Part shown: piece by piece, positions 1 to 9,357 of the stretch | Layout of the letters: the number at the start of each line of letters is the position of its first letter | How positions within the stretch are numbered: the stretch's first letter is position 1 | Assembly (NCBI GenBank): GCA_947371955.1 | Contig: CANBRQ010000004.1 | Coordinates: 1 to 64,000, forward strand | Source: Paracoccaceae bacterium | GTDB taxonomy: Bacteria > Pseudomonadota > Alphaproteobacteria > Rhodobacterales > Rhodobacteraceae | DNA length: 64,000 nucleotides | Direction of reading: 5' to 3' | The notes under the pieces: model-generated | The model's database searches: none | Seen by the model: only the letters and a program-made list of their open reading frames with translations | What the model was told of the DNA's origin: nothing | Program-made: the position numbers and the translations under genes

Positions 1-1904
1 AAAGCCACCAAGGCCACAATATCCTCGATGCAGGTCGGCTTCATGCGGCGCAGCGCGTCCATCATGCCGCTGCTTTCCACCTGAAACACCGCGACCGTCT
101 TGGCGCTGGCGTAAAGGTCATAGCTCGGCTTGTCATCCAGCGGGATCAGGTCGATGTCAAACGCAACCCCGCGCAGCTTCAGCAGTTCCAGACAGTTCTG
201 GATCACCGTCAGGGTCTTCAGGCCCAGAAAGTCAAACTTCACCAGCCCGGCCGCTTCCACCCATTTCATGTTGAACTGCGTGGCCGGCATATCCGAGCGC
301 GGGTCCTGATACAAAGGCACAAGTTCGTCCAGCGGCCTGTCGCCGATCACCACCCCGGCGGCATGGGTGCTGGCGTTGCGGTACAAACCCTCAATCTGCT
401 CGGCAAAGCCCAGCAAACGCGCCACCACCTCTTCCTTGGCCGCCTCCCGCAGCCGAGGCTCATCGGCCAGCGCCTTGGTGATGGAGACGGGTTTGACCCC
501 TTCCACCGGGATCATCTTCGACAGCCGGTCGACCTGCCCGTAGGACATCTGCAAGACCCGGCCCACGTCTCGCACGGCGGCTTTGGACAGCAAGGCGCCG
601 AAGGTGATGATCTGCGCCACCTTCTCGCGCCCGTATTTCTTCTGGACGTACTGGATCACCTCTTCCCGACGATCCATACAGAAGTCGATGTCGAAGTCGG
701 GCATCGAGACCCGCTCGGGGTTTAGGAACCGTTCGAACAGCAGGGCATAGCGCAACGGGTCCAGACCCGTGATCGTCAGCGCATAGGCCACCAAAGACCC
801 GGCACCCGAGCCGCGTCCCGGCCCCACAGGAATCCCTTGTTCCTTGGCCCATTTGATGAAATCGGCCACGATCAGGAAATAGCCCGGAAACCCCATCTTC
901 TCGATGATGTTCAACTCGAAGTCGAGCCGCGCCTGATACTCCTCCACCGGCACCGCATGGGGGATCACTGCCAACCGCGCCGCAAGACCTTCATTGGCCT
1001 GACGTCGCAACTCATTCACCTCGTCATCGGCGAACTTGGGCAGGATCGGCTTGCGCTTGTAGACCGCAAAAGCACAGCGCCTCGCAATCTCCACGGTGTT
1101 CGCCAATGCCTCCGGCAGGTCGGCAAACAGGGTCGCCATCTCGGCTTCCGACTTGAAATAATGCTGCGCGGTCAAGCGCCTGCGTGGCTGGCTCTGGTCG
1201 ACATAGGCGCCCTCGGCAATGCAGATCATCGCATCATGCGCCTGGTACATGTCAGCCTTGGGGAAATAGACGTCATTGGTGGCGACCAGCGGCAGGCCAA
1301 GGTCATAGGCCAGATCCACCATGACAGCTTCCGAGGCGGCCTCGCCCTCAGGCAAAGCTCCGCCCTCGCCCGGATGGCGCTGCAATTCGACATATAGCCG
1401 GTCCGGATAGGCCATGGACAACCGCTCCAGAAGCGCGCGCGCCTTGGGCAGATGTCCCGCCAGCACCGTGCGCCCCAAAGGCCCGCCCGCACCCCCGGTC
1501 AGGCAGATCAACCCCGCCGCATGCGCTTCCAGTTCAGCCAAAGTCACCTGTGGCAGCGCGCCCGCCTTGTCGATGTAAAGGCAGGAGTTCAGCTTCATCA
1601 GGTTGAGATACCCCGCCTCGTTCTGCGCCAGCAGAACAATCGGGGCAGCAGGCTTGACCTTCTCACCAGCCACGAATGCTTCATAAGCCACTGAAATTTG
1701 ACAGCCTACGATCGGCTGTACCCCCTCGCCCAAGGCGCTGACCGAAAACTCCAATGCCGCAAACATGTTGTTGGTGTCAGTCACGGCAACTGCGGGCATC
1801 TCCGCCGCCTTGGCCAGCTTGATCAGTTTCTTGACCGGAACCGCGCCCTCCAGCAGGGAATGTTCCGTGTGCACGCGCAGGTGAATGAATCGGGTTTGGG
1901 TCAT
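1..1904 (-). CDS. dnaE: DNA polymerase III subunit alpha, 5' part (partial)
   Basis: This is the catalytic subunit of the replicative polymerase. It is absent from the ORF track because it runs off the left edge, but the reverse complement is open from the ATG at 1904 to base 1, about 634 codons of the roughly 1150-1200 usual for DnaE. The N-terminal PHP-type start ([16 protein letters not shown]) and a perfect polymerase catalytic motif ([12 protein letters not shown], around residue 400) are visible, followed by the [14 protein letters not shown] region and the THAAGVVI segment. The gene is divergent from xdhA, with about 270 bp between the starts. No disruption is seen, so it is judged an intact gene cut only by the window edge. 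Confidence 0.95.
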   Translation of the reverse strand, partial: MTQTRFIHLRVHTEHSLLEGAVPVKKLIKLAKAAEMPAVAVTDTNNMFAALEFSVSALGEGVQPIVGCQISVAYEAFVAGEKVKPAAPIVLLAQNEAGYLNLMKLNSCLYIDKAGALPQVTLAELEAHAAGLICLTGGAGGPLGRTVLAGHLPKARALLERLSMAYPDRLYVELQRHPGEGGALPEGEAASEAVMVDLAYDLGLPLVATNDVYFPKADMYQAHDAMICIAEGAYVDQSQPRRRLTAQHYFKSEAEMATLFADLPEALANTVEIARRCAFAVYKRKPILPKFADDEVNELRRQANEGLAARLAVIPHAVPVEEYQARLDFELNIIEKMGFPGYFLIVADFIKWAKEQGIPVGPGRGSGAGSLVAYALTITGLDPLRYALLFERFLNPERVSMPDFDIDFCMDRREEVIQYVQKKYGREKVAQIITFGALLSKAAVRDVGRVLQMSYGQVDRLSKMIPVEGVKPVSITKALADEPRLREAAKEEVVARLLGFAEQIEGLYRNASTHAAGVVIGDRPLDELVPLYQDPRSDMPATQFNMKWVEAAGLVKFDFLGLKTLTVIQNCLELLKLRGVAFDIDLIPLDDKPSYDLYASAKTVAVFQVESSGMMDALRRMKPTCIEDIVALVA

Positions 1905-2174
1905 GCGCCGAACCTAGCCCCATCGCGTGCCCAAGGAAACGCCCTGCCGCCGCTCCCAAGAGTTTTCGCCGAAAATTCTCGCGCCCCGCAACCCGCGCGA
2001 AAGCGCCCGATTTCCCGCCATTCTTTCCCAAAGCCGGAAAGACCTTTCGACCATTTGCCAAAGGAAACACTGGACACCCGCCGCCTTGTCCCGTTCAATC
2101 GCCTCAAAGCCCCGCCCCTTTCCGCCGCATCGGGGGGCCCGGCGCAAGACCCACAGAACGCGGCAGGACAGATC
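1905..2174. promoter_or_regulatory. Divergent dnaE/xdhA intergenic region with imperfect palindrome
   Basis: This 270-bp gap separates the divergent starts of dnaE and xdhA and must hold both promoters. Its only clear structure is an imperfect palindrome near 1956-1981 (CCCAAGAGTTTTCGCCGAAAATTCTC). That is a degenerate version of the perfect 29-bp palindrome found at 8461-8489. No confident -35/-10 pair could be picked. Confidence 0.35.
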
Positions 2175-3602
2175 ATGGCTCAGGTTGCGTTTCTTCTGAA
2201 CGGAACCCCCGTTCACCTATCGGACGTGAACCCCACCCAAACCCTGCTGGACTATCTGCGTGATACCGCAGGCCTCAAAGGCACCAAAGAGGGCTGCAAC
2301 GAGGGCGACTGCGGCGCCTGCACCGTCATGGTCCGCGACGAGACCGGGGCCAAGGCCCTGAATTCCTGCATCCTTTTCTTGCCACAACTCCACGGCAAAG
2401 CCGTCCGCACAGTCGAAGGTTTCAGCGGCCCGCAAGACGAACCCCACCCCGTGCAAACCGCGATGATCGCCCACCATGGCAGCCAATGCGGCTTCTGCAC
2501 CCCCGGCTTCATCGTCTCGATGGCCACAGCACACCTGAACGGCGACACGGACCACGACACCACCCTTGCCGGCAATCTCTGCCGCTGCACCGGCTACGCC
2601 CCGATCATCCGCGCAGCGCAAGCCGCCGTGGCCGAGCCCATCCCCGCGTGGCTCTCTTCCCCTTTCACATTTGCAGAAATATCCTCGGGGGATACCAAGG
2701 GGGCGGAAAGCCCCCATGGCGAGGGGGTTGGGGGGGCGAGCAGCCCCCCCATCTTCCGGCCCACCAACAGCGATGACCTCGCCGACTGGTATCTGCAGAA
2801 CCCGCAAGCCACCCTGATCGCCGGCGCCACCGATGTCGGCCTTTGGGTCACCAAGCAGCTGCGCCAACTCTCCCCGGTGGCCTTCCTGAACGGCATCACC
2901 GACCTGCAGCACATTGAACACCAGGGCGGCCAGTTCCACGTCGGCGCCGGTGTCACGATCGAGACCCTTCGCAAAGCCCTTGCCCCGCATCACCCTTCCT
3001 TCGCCGAGCTTCTGCGCCGCTACGCCTCAACCCAAGTCCGCAATGCCGCAACCATCGGTGGCAACATCGCCAATGGCTCGCCCATCGGTGACGGCCCGCC
3101 CCCACTGATCGCCATGGGCTGCACCCTGCACCTGCGTCGGGGCGACGAGATGCGCTCGATGCCGCTTGAGGATTTCTTCCTCGACTACCGTAAGCAAGAC
3201 CGCCGCCCGTCCGAATTCGTGGCCGGCCTCTCGATCCCGGACGCGGCCCCCGCCCTGCGCTGCTACAAGATCTCCAAGCGCTTCGATCAAGACATCTCTG
3301 CCGTTCTCGGCTGTTTCAACCTGACCATCGACGAGGGCACCGTCACCCAAGCCCGCATCGCCTTCGGCGGCATGGCTGGCATCCCCAAACGCGCCAGCGC
3401 TGTCGAAGCTGCCCTGACCGGTCAACCGTGGCGTGAGGCGACCATTACCGCCGCCCTTCCGGCCTTCGCGCAGGATTTCCAACCCCTGACCGACATGCGC
3501 GCCTCCGCAGCTTACCGCCTCATGACGGCGCAGAACCTGCTGACCCGTTACTTCCACGACCTGAACGGCGTCCCCGTCAACGTTTTGGAGGTTCAGCCAT
3601 GA
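2175..3602 (+). CDS. xdhA: Xanthine dehydrogenase small subunit (2x[2Fe-2S] + FAD)
   Basis: This subunit carries the iron-sulfur and FAD part of the cytoplasmic xanthine dehydrogenase, which oxidises hypoxanthine and xanthine to urate with NAD+. The ORF-track start at 1698 is too early. The ATG at 2175 begins [10 protein letters not shown], the expected N-terminus, giving 475 aa. Plant-type [2Fe-2S] cysteines are at C41, C46 and C49 (CNEGDCGAC), and the second cluster is at C105, C108, C136 and C138 (CGFC, CRC). The FAD domain shows [14 protein letters not shown] and [14 protein letters not shown]. Oddly, the linker between the two domains (about residues 163-194) is encoded by a copy of a dispersed GC-rich repeat with two hairpins, kept in frame. 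The stop overlaps the xdhB start (ATGA). Confidence 0.95.
   Translation: MAQVAFLLNGTPVHLSDVNPTQTLLDYLRDTAGLKGTKEGCNEGDCGACTVMVRDETGAKALNSCILFLPQLHGKAVRTVEGFSGPQDEPHPVQTAMIAHHGSQCGFCTPGFIVSMATAHLNGDTDHDTTLAGNLCRCTGYAPIIRAAQAAVAEPIPAWLSSPFTFAEISSGDTKGAESPHGEGVGGASSPPIFRPTNSDDLADWYLQNPQATLIAGATDVGLWVTKQLRQLSPVAFLNGITDLQHIEHQGGQFHVGAGVTIETLRKALAPHHPSFAELLRRYASTQVRNAATIGGNIANGSPIGDGPPPLIAMGCTLHLRRGDEMRSMPLEDFFLDYRKQDRRPSEFVAGLSIPDAAPALRCYKISKRFDQDISAVLGCFNLTIDEGTVTQARIAFGGMAGIPKRASAVEAALTGQPWREATITAALPAFAQDFQPLTDMRASAAYRLMTAQNLLTRYFHDLNGVPVNVLEVQP
2660..2752 (+). repeat. Dispersed GC-rich hairpin repeat inside the xdhA coding sequence
   Basis: The segment begins CCTTTCACATTTGCAGAAATATCC and continues with two perfect hairpins: GGGGGC/GCCCCC (2699-2715) and GGGGGGGC/GCCCCCCC (2730-2750). 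It matches the architecture of the intergenic copies near 14117-14185, 21168-21228 and 63358-63418 (CCTTTC, then CAAATA-TCC, then a G-run hairpin). Here it lies within the open frame of xdhA, encoding the Gly/Ser/Pro-rich interdomain linker. Confidence 0.7.
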
Positions 3603-5878
3603 CCATCGGCGCCCCCCTCCCGCACGACTCCGCGCCGCTCCACGTCACGGGGCAGGCCCGTTATGTCGACGACGTGCCCCTGCCTGGCAACGCGCTCCAC
3701 CTCGCCTTCGGCCTCTCGACCCGCGCCCATGCCGAGATCACGGCCTTTGACCTTTCCGCCGTCCGCCGCGCGCCCGGCGTCGTCCTTGTCCTTGAGGCCT
3801 CTGACCTGCCCGACATGCCCGACCTTTCCCCCACCGTGCAGGACGAGCCCTTGCTGGCGCAGGGAAAAGTCCATTACGCCGGTCAGGCGATTTTCCTTGT
3901 CGTGGCCGAAACCCACCTGCAAGCCCGCAAGGCCGCCCGTCTGGCCAAGATCACCTACAACGACCTGCCCGCCCTCCTGACTGTCGAAGAGGCGCTCGCC
4001 GCCAATTCCCGCTTCGAACAGGGTCCCATCCTTTGGACACGCGGCGATGTCGCCATGATGTCCACCGCCCATACCGTCATCGAAGGCGAGTTCGAAGTCG
4101 GCGGGCAGGAACACTTCTACCTCGAAGGCCAGATCGCTGCCGCCATCCCGCAGGAGGATGGCATGCACATCATCTCCTCCACCCAGCATCCCACGGAAAT
4201 CCAACACAAAGTCGCCCATGCCCTGCACCTGCCGATGTCCGCCGTGCGGGTGGAAATGCGCCGGATGGGCGGCGGTTTTGGCGGCAAGGAAAGCCAAGGC
4301 AACGCCCTTGCTGTCGCCTGCGCCTTGGCCGCCCATGCCACCGGCAAGCCCTGCAAGATGCGCTATGACCGCGACGATGACATGATCATCACCGGCAAGC
4401 GCCACGACCTGAAGATCCGCTACAAGGCCGGCGCCGACGCGGAAGGCCGCCTGATCGCCGTCGATTTCCAGCACCTCATCCGCTGCGGGTGGAGTCAGGA
4501 CCTGTCGCTCGCCGTCGCAGACCGCGCCATGTTGCATGCCGACAACTGCTACTGGATCCCCAACATCCGTATCGAAAGCCACCGGCTGAAGACCAACACC
4601 TGCTCCGCCACCGCTTATCGCGGCTTTGGCGGCCCGCAAGGCATCATCGGCATCGAGCGGGTCATCGACCATCTGGCCCATACCCTATACCTCGACCCGG
4701 TCGAGGTCATGCACCGCAACCTCTATGCACCCATGGGAGCCCCGCCACAAACCACGCCCTATGGCATGGAGGTCGAGGATTCCATCACCGACAAGATACT
4801 GAATACAGTCATCAAATCCTCAGACTACCACGCCCGCAAGGCGCAGATCGAGGCCTTCAATACCTCCTCGCCCATCCTGAAGAAGGGCATCGGCGTCACC
4901 CCTGTAAAGTTCGGCATATCTTTCACCCTGACCTTCCTCAATCAGGCCGGCGCACTCGTCCATGTCTATCAGGACGGCTCCGTCATCGTGAACCATGGCG
5001 GGACAGAGATGGGTCAAGGGCTGAACCAGAAGGTCGCCCAGGTCACAGCGGCGGTCTTCGGCCTGACCGCAGCGCAGGTCAAGATCACTGCCGCAGACAC
5101 CGCCAAAGTGCCCAACACCTCGGCCACCGCCGCGAGTTCCGGCAGCGATCTCAACGGCAAGGCCGCCGAAAACGCCGCTCTGACGATCCGCGACCGCATC
5201 GCCGCCTTCATCGCCGAAAAGCATCAGGTCCAGCCGGAAACCGTCCGCTTCAAGGACGGCATGATCCGGGTCGGGGGTGAGAGTTACGACTTCGCCCGCG
5301 TGGTGAACTGGGTCTATCAGGCGCGGATTTCCCTTTCCTCAACAGGGTTTTATGCCACCCCGAAGATCAACTGGGACCGTATCCGGGGCCAGGGCCGCCC
5401 CTTCCTTTACTTCGCTTACGGCGCCGCAGTAACCGAGGTGGTGATCGACACCTTGACCGGCGAAAACCGCATCCTGCGCGCCGATATCCTGCACGATTGC
5501 GGCAACTCGCTGAACCCCGCGCTCGACATTGGTCAGGTCGAGGGCGCCTATGTGCAGGGTGCGGGTTGGCTGACGACTGAGGAACTGGTCTGGGACGCCA
5601 AGGGCACCTTAACCACCCACGCCCCCTCGACTTACAAGATCCCCGCTGTCTCGGACCGCCCGACGGTCTTCAACGTTGCGCTCTGGACCGATCCCAACAG
5701 GGAAGACACGGTCGGCAAATCCAAGGCGGTGGGAGAGCCGCCCTTCAACTTGGGCATGTCGGCCTTCTTCGCCCTGTCGCATGCCGTGGCCTCTTGCGGA
5801 GAAGCGTACCCCGCCTTGAACGCCCCCGCGACGGCCGAACGGGTGCTGATGGCCGTGACCCGGGTCCGGCATGTTTGA
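3599..5878 (+). CDS. xdhB: Xanthine dehydrogenase large subunit (molybdopterin-binding)
   Basis: This is the molybdenum-cofactor subunit that performs the hydroxylation of hypoxanthine and xanthine. At 759 aa it is close to the usual size for bacterial XdhB. The aldehyde oxidase/xanthine dehydrogenase a/b hammerhead fold is at the N-terminus. It is followed by the Moco-binding motifs GGGFGGKES (near residue 225), [10 protein letters not shown] and [12 protein letters not shown], and the catalytic glutamate in VGEPPF (E713). It is translationally coupled to xdhA (4-bp overlap), and its last codons overlap the start of xdhC. All key motifs look intact. Confidence 0.95.
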   Translation: MTIGAPLPHDSAPLHVTGQARYVDDVPLPGNALHLAFGLSTRAHAEITAFDLSAVRRAPGVVLVLEASDLPDMPDLSPTVQDEPLLAQGKVHYAGQAIFLVVAETHLQARKAARLAKITYNDLPALLTVEEALAANSRFEQGPILWTRGDVAMMSTAHTVIEGEFEVGGQEHFYLEGQIAAAIPQEDGMHIISSTQHPTEIQHKVAHALHLPMSAVRVEMRRMGGGFGGKESQGNALAVACALAAHATGKPCKMRYDRDDDMIITGKRHDLKIRYKAGADAEGRLIAVDFQHLIRCGWSQDLSLAVADRAMLHADNCYWIPNIRIESHRLKTNTCSATAYRGFGGPQGIIGIERVIDHLAHTLYLDPVEVMHRNLYAPMGAPPQTTPYGMEVEDSITDKILNTVIKSSDYHARKAQIEAFNTSSPILKKGIGVTPVKFGISFTLTFLNQAGALVHVYQDGSVIVNHGGTEMGQGLNQKVAQVTAAVFGLTAAQVKITAADTAKVPNTSATAASSGSDLNGKAAENAALTIRDRIAAFIAEKHQVQPETVRFKDGMIRVGGESYDFARVVNWVYQARISLSSTGFYATPKINWDRIRGQGRPFLYFAYGAAVTEVVIDTLTGENRILRADILHDCGNSLNPALDIGQVEGAYVQGAGWLTTEELVWDAKGTLTTHAPSTYKIPAVSDRPTVFNVALWTDPNREDTVGKSKAVGEPPFNLGMSAFFALSHAVASCGEAYPALNAPATAERVLMAVTRVRHV

Positions 5879-6791
5879 CCTGACCACTCTGACGCAAGCC
5901 GTTCGCGCCCATGGACGCGTGGCGCGCGTGGTGATCGCTGGCCATGACGGCTCCGCCCCACGAGAGACGGGGGCGGCGATGCTGGTCTGGGCCATGGGCC
6001 AGGCCGGCACGATCGGTGGCGGCGCGCTGGAGCATCAGGCGACATTGGCCGCCCGTGCACAGACGGAAAGGGCGACGGTGGCGCGCATCCCGCTTGGCCC
6101 CGCCCTGGGCCAGTGCTGCGGCGGTGCAGTGACGCTGGTGACAGAGGTTTTCACCGAGGCGACCTTGCCCGAAGGCCCCGTCGTGGCCCGCAGTCTGGAC
6201 GGATCGCCCCTGCCGCTGGCGGTGAAGCGCCTGCTGGCAAGCGCCAGAAATCAGGGTACAATCCCGCAGTTGGAGCTTATCCAGGGCTGGCTGATCGAGC
6301 CTGTCTCCAGCCCCACGCGCCACCTCTGGCTCTGGGGTGCGGGCCATGTTGGCCGGGCAATAGCATCGGTCATGGCCCCCCTGCCGGATGTGCAGATTAC
6401 ATGGGTCGACATCGCCCCCGACCGTTTCCCCGACAGGGTGCCGGACAGCGTCACCATGCTTCCTGCCGCCGCCCCCGAAGCCGCCGTGACCCTTTCCCCT
6501 TCGGATGCGGAGCATCTGATCCTTACATTTTCCCACCAACTCGACCTCGAACTCTGCCACAGACTGCTGATCCATGGCTTTTCCCGATGTGGCCTGATCG
6601 GAAGCGCTACGAAATGGGCGCGGTTCCGCAGCCGTCTGTCGGCCCTTGGCCATAATGCGGCGGAGATTGGCCGGATCACCTGCCCGATTGGCGATCCGAC
6701 GCTTGGCAAGCATCCGCAAGCCATTGCCCTTGGCGTGGCCACCGGCTTTCTGCGCCAATCCCAACCCGTTCTGCGGCGTCACATCCTGTGA
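5871..6791 (+). CDS. xdhC: Xanthine dehydrogenase accessory protein XdhC
   Basis: XdhC-family proteins bind molybdenum cofactor, promote its sulfuration, and deliver it to XdhB; they are not part of the mature enzyme. The protein is 306 aa with the XdhC/CoxI-type N-terminal part (IAGHDGSAPRETGAAMLVW, IGGGALEH, LGQCCGG) and a C-terminal Rossmann-like domain beginning WLWGAGHVGRAI. The ATG overlaps the last eight bases of xdhB, so the three genes form one translationally coupled operon. A short perfect palindrome follows the stop. Confidence 0.93.
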   Translation: MFDLTTLTQAVRAHGRVARVVIAGHDGSAPRETGAAMLVWAMGQAGTIGGGALEHQATLAARAQTERATVARIPLGPALGQCCGGAVTLVTEVFTEATLPEGPVVARSLDGSPLPLAVKRLLASARNQGTIPQLELIQGWLIEPVSSPTRHLWLWGAGHVGRAIASVMAPLPDVQITWVDIAPDRFPDRVPDSVTMLPAAAPEAAVTLSPSDAEHLILTFSHQLDLELCHRLLIHGFSRCGLIGSATKWARFRSRLSALGHNAAEIGRITCPIGDPTLGKHPQAIALGVATGFLRQSQPVLRRHIL

Positions 6792-6798
6792 CGGCAAA

Positions 6799-6825
6799 GT
6801 AGGGTGGGGTTTAACCCCACCCTAC
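6799..6825. terminator. Perfect 27-bp palindrome after xdhC (terminator-like repeat)
   Basis: GTAGGGTGGGGTT, a single T, then AACCCCACCCTAC forms a perfect 13-bp stem directly after the xdhC stop. There is no long U-run, so it may act as a transcript 3'-end stabiliser or a weak terminator. It resembles the GTAGGATGGG palindromes near 14075 and 24821. Confidence 0.5.
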
Positions 6826-6926
6826 GGGGCACCGGGATCTGACGCAGCAATATCAACCGCTTACCGGAATTCCGGCCTTGACGGGCCCGCGCCACCACCC
6901 CTAACTTCCCCGAAAAGGAGCCCGCC

Positions 6927-8216
6927 ATGTTCGACCTGATCCTGCGCCAAGCCAACTTGCCCGACGGTCGTAAAGGCCTCGACATCGCCATTTCCGGCAG
7001 CAAGATCAGTGAGATCGCGCCCAGGATCGAGGCCCGTGCCCGCGAAGAGATTGACGCCACTGACCGTCTGGTTACCCCGCCCTTCATCGACCCGCACTTT
7101 CACATGGACGCCACACTTTCGCTTGGCCTGCCAAGGATGAACCGCTCGGGCACCTTGCTGGAGGGCATTGCCTTGTGGGGCGAACTGCGGCCGACACTAA
7201 CTGTTGATGCCTTGGTGTCCCGCGCGTTGAAATACTGCGATCTTGCGGTGACACAGGGGCTGCTGGCCGTGCGCACCCATGTCGACACCTCTGACCCGCG
7301 TCTGGTGACGGTGGAGGCGATGCTGGAGGTCAAGCGGCTGGTGGCCCCCTACCTTGACCTGCAACTGGTCGCCTTCCCGCAGGATGGCTATTACCGTGCC
7401 AAGGATGGTGTGTCGTCCCTCAACCGGGCACTGGATATGGGGGTCGACATCGTTGGCGGCATCCCGCATTTCGAGCGGACGATGGACGAAGGACGGGCTT
7501 CGGTCGAGGCTTTGTGCCGCATTGCGGCGGATCGCGGGCTGCCGGTGGACATGCATTGCGATGAGACGGATGACCCCCTGTCGCGGCATGTGGAGACTTT
7601 GGCCGCCGAGACGGTACGGTTTGGGTTGCAGGGCCGCGTGGCGGGGTCGCATCTGACCTCGATGCACTCGATGGACAATTATTACGTCTCGAAGCTGATC
7701 CCCTTGATGGCGGAAGCACAGATGAGTGTGATCCCTAACCCATTGATAAACATCATGCTTCAGGGGCGGCATGATGCTTACCCCAAGCGGCGGGGGATGA
7801 CGCGGGTGCGCGAATTGATGGCGGCGGGGCTGAATGTCTCTTTCGGGCATGATTGCGTGATGGACCCTTGGTATTCCATGGGATCAGGCGACATGCTGGA
7901 GGTCGGGCATATGGCGATCCATGTGGCGCAGATGGCGTCACTGGACGAGAAAGCCGCGATCTTTCAAGCGCTTACGGTGAATTCGGCCAAGACGATGGGG
8001 CTGGAGGGCTATGGGCTGGAGGTGGGCTGCAACGCCGATCTGGTCCTTCTGCAGGCCCGTGACCCGGCCGAGGCCTTGCGGTTGAAGGCGGTCAAGCTGG
8101 CGGTGATCCGGCGCGGCCGCGTCATCGCCCGCACTCCGGCGCGGGTGGGGCAGTTGTTTCTGGACGGAAGACCGGAAGCGGTGGATGCCTCGCAGGGCTT
8201 CGCGCCGGACTACTAA
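6927..8216 (+). CDS. Cytosine deaminase-like amidohydrolase (CodA family)
   Basis: This is a metal-dependent amidohydrolase resembling E. coli CodA, which converts cytosine to uracil. At 429 aa it is full length. The metal and substrate residues expected of the family are visible: DPHFHMD (H57, H59), DMHCDETDD (H210, E213), GSHLTSMHS (H242), and FGHDCVMDPWY with D309. The stretch INIMLQGRHDAYPKRRGMTRV also matches the CodA pattern. The start ATG has AAGGAG seven bases upstream. It sits between xdhABC and a guanine-deaminase-like gene, consistent with nucleobase catabolism. The substrate could be another ring such as creatinine or isocytosine, so the gene symbol is withheld. Confidence 0.85.
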   Translation: MFDLILRQANLPDGRKGLDIAISGSKISEIAPRIEARAREEIDATDRLVTPPFIDPHFHMDATLSLGLPRMNRSGTLLEGIALWGELRPTLTVDALVSRALKYCDLAVTQGLLAVRTHVDTSDPRLVTVEAMLEVKRLVAPYLDLQLVAFPQDGYYRAKDGVSSLNRALDMGVDIVGGIPHFERTMDEGRASVEALCRIAADRGLPVDMHCDETDDPLSRHVETLAAETVRFGLQGRVAGSHLTSMHSMDNYYVSKLIPLMAEAQMSVIPNPLINIMLQGRHDAYPKRRGMTRVRELMAAGLNVSFGHDCVMDPWYSMGSGDMLEVGHMAIHVAQMASLDEKAAIFQALTVNSAKTMGLEGYGLEVGCNADLVLLQARDPAEALRLKAVKLAVIRRGRVIARTPARVGQLFLDGRPEAVDASQGFAPDY

Positions 8217-8460
8217 GGGCTTGCGGGCGCTGGATTAATCCTTGGGTTTGGGGCGAAAGTGGTGGTCTTGCTTGCTTCTTCTTTCTGTCTTCCTTCCGTC
8301 TCTACGCGCTGGGCGGGAAGGTGGCGTTAACCATGATTTGGCGACTCAAAAGTGGCGCGGCCACGGCTTGCGCGAAGAACGGCGGGCAAGGGGTTGATTG
8401 GGAACACAAAAGAGGTGTGACGGGTGGGCGAACTTCCGGCACAGGGCCGTGACGGGGGAG

Positions 8461-8489
8461 CCCAAGAATTTTCGGCGAAAATTCTTGGG
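8461..8489. repeat. Perfect 29-bp palindrome CCCAAGAATTTTCG-G-CGAAAATTCTTGGG
   Basis: This perfect inverted repeat has 14-bp arms around a central G and sits seven bases beyond the stop of the minus-strand deaminase. It lies between two convergent genes, so it could serve as a bidirectional 3' structure. A degenerate copy lies at 1956-1981. The rest of the 8217-8496 gap shows no gene. Confidence 0.6.
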
Positions 8490-8496
8490 TGCGGGG

Positions 8497-8970
8497 TCAG
8501 CCCCAGGCGCCCTCGTGGACGGCGGCGGCTTCGGCTTCCAGCATGGGGCCGATGACCTCCACCTGGCGTTGGCCGGCTTCGAAGACCACGTGACAGGGCA
8601 GGTCGAGGGTGGGGTTTTCGGGGTGGTCGCCGGTGATTTTCTTGAGGTCTTTCTCGGTCAGCCCGAAAACCACGCGCTTCAGGCCGGTCCAGTAGATGGC
8701 GCCGGCGCACATGGCACAGGGTTCGGCGGAGGTGTAGATGGTGCACTCGGCCAGCAGGGCTTTCGGCAGAGTGGTGGAGGCGCGGGTCATCAGGACGCGC
8801 TCGGCGTGGCCGGTCATGTCGTGGTCGGGCATATAGGCGTTGTGCTGGGTCATCAGGACTTCGCCATCCGGACCGACGAGGATGCAGGCGAAGGGGTGGT
8901 TGCCAGCTTCGCGCGCTTTGCGGCTTTCCGCGATGGCACGGCGGAGGAGGGCTTCGTGGTCTAGGGGCAT
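8497..8970 (-). CDS. Nucleobase deaminase, guanine deaminase-like (CMP/dCMP deaminase fold)
   Basis: This is a zinc-dependent deaminase of the cytidine deaminase-like fold. Given the neighbours it probably deaminates guanine to xanthine, the substrate of xanthine dehydrogenase. The ORF-track version (246 aa) starts inside upstream non-coding sequence. The ATG at 8970 begins MPLDHEALLRRAI, the normal family start, giving 157 aa. Zinc ligands and the catalytic acid are in GHAE (H55, E57) and PCAMC (C85, C88). The gene faces the CodA-like gene and is divergent from the BMP transporter. A tRNA- or cytosine-specific deaminase is possible, but the length and motifs favour the GuaD/nucleoside deaminase group. 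Confidence 0.85.
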   Translation of the reverse strand: MPLDHEALLRRAIAESRKAREAGNHPFACILVGPDGEVLMTQHNAYMPDHDMTGHAERVLMTRASTTLPKALLAECTIYTSAEPCAMCAGAIYWTGLKRVVFGLTEKDLKKITGDHPENPTLDLPCHVVFEAGQRQVEVIGPMLEAEAAAVHEGAWG

Positions 8971-9357
8971 GACAGGCTCCAGGGCTGGGTTTGAGCCAGA
9001 GTTGCCGGGAATGGGGCGACTGGCAAGGCTGCACCGCTTGGCGTTTTGCCTGAAGGGCGGGCAGATGCCTTGATCTTGGGCAAACCGGGCCTGTGGCCCA
9101 AGGGAATCCCTTGTTTCGGGCCAAGGTTCCGGTCTAGCCTTTGTCTTGGAAAACGGCCGCAGCAGATGGCCGGAACCGGGAAACTGGGGGTCGATTTTGG
9201 GGATTTCGCGGCTTTGCGGCGCGCAAACCGGGGGCATGTCATGCTTCGCCGGGGGTTTGTGTCAGTTTTTTGAAGCTGCTTCAAACTCTGGCGACATATA
9301 CAAGGCAGGGGCGCAAGGTCATCACTTCTGCTGGCCGCAAAGATGAACGGAGCGCCG
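8971..9357. promoter_or_regulatory. Divergent deaminase/transporter control region with 17-bp palindrome
   Basis: This 387-bp gap holds no convincing gene. At 9269-9285 lies a perfect 17-bp palindrome (TTTGAAGC-T-GCTTCAAA) that looks like an operator for the downstream nucleoside transporter. A plausible -10 (CATATA, 9295-9300) follows it, and the TTGAAG half could act as a -35 with a long spacer. The remainder is featureless. Confidence 0.4.

Noticed and set aside
3593-4681. 362-aa minus-strand ORF
   Set aside because: Gly/Asp-rich shadow of xdhB.
8971-9237. N-terminal extension of the guanine-deaminase-like ORF
   Set aside because: The extra 89 residues look non-coding, and the family starts at the ATG at 8970.
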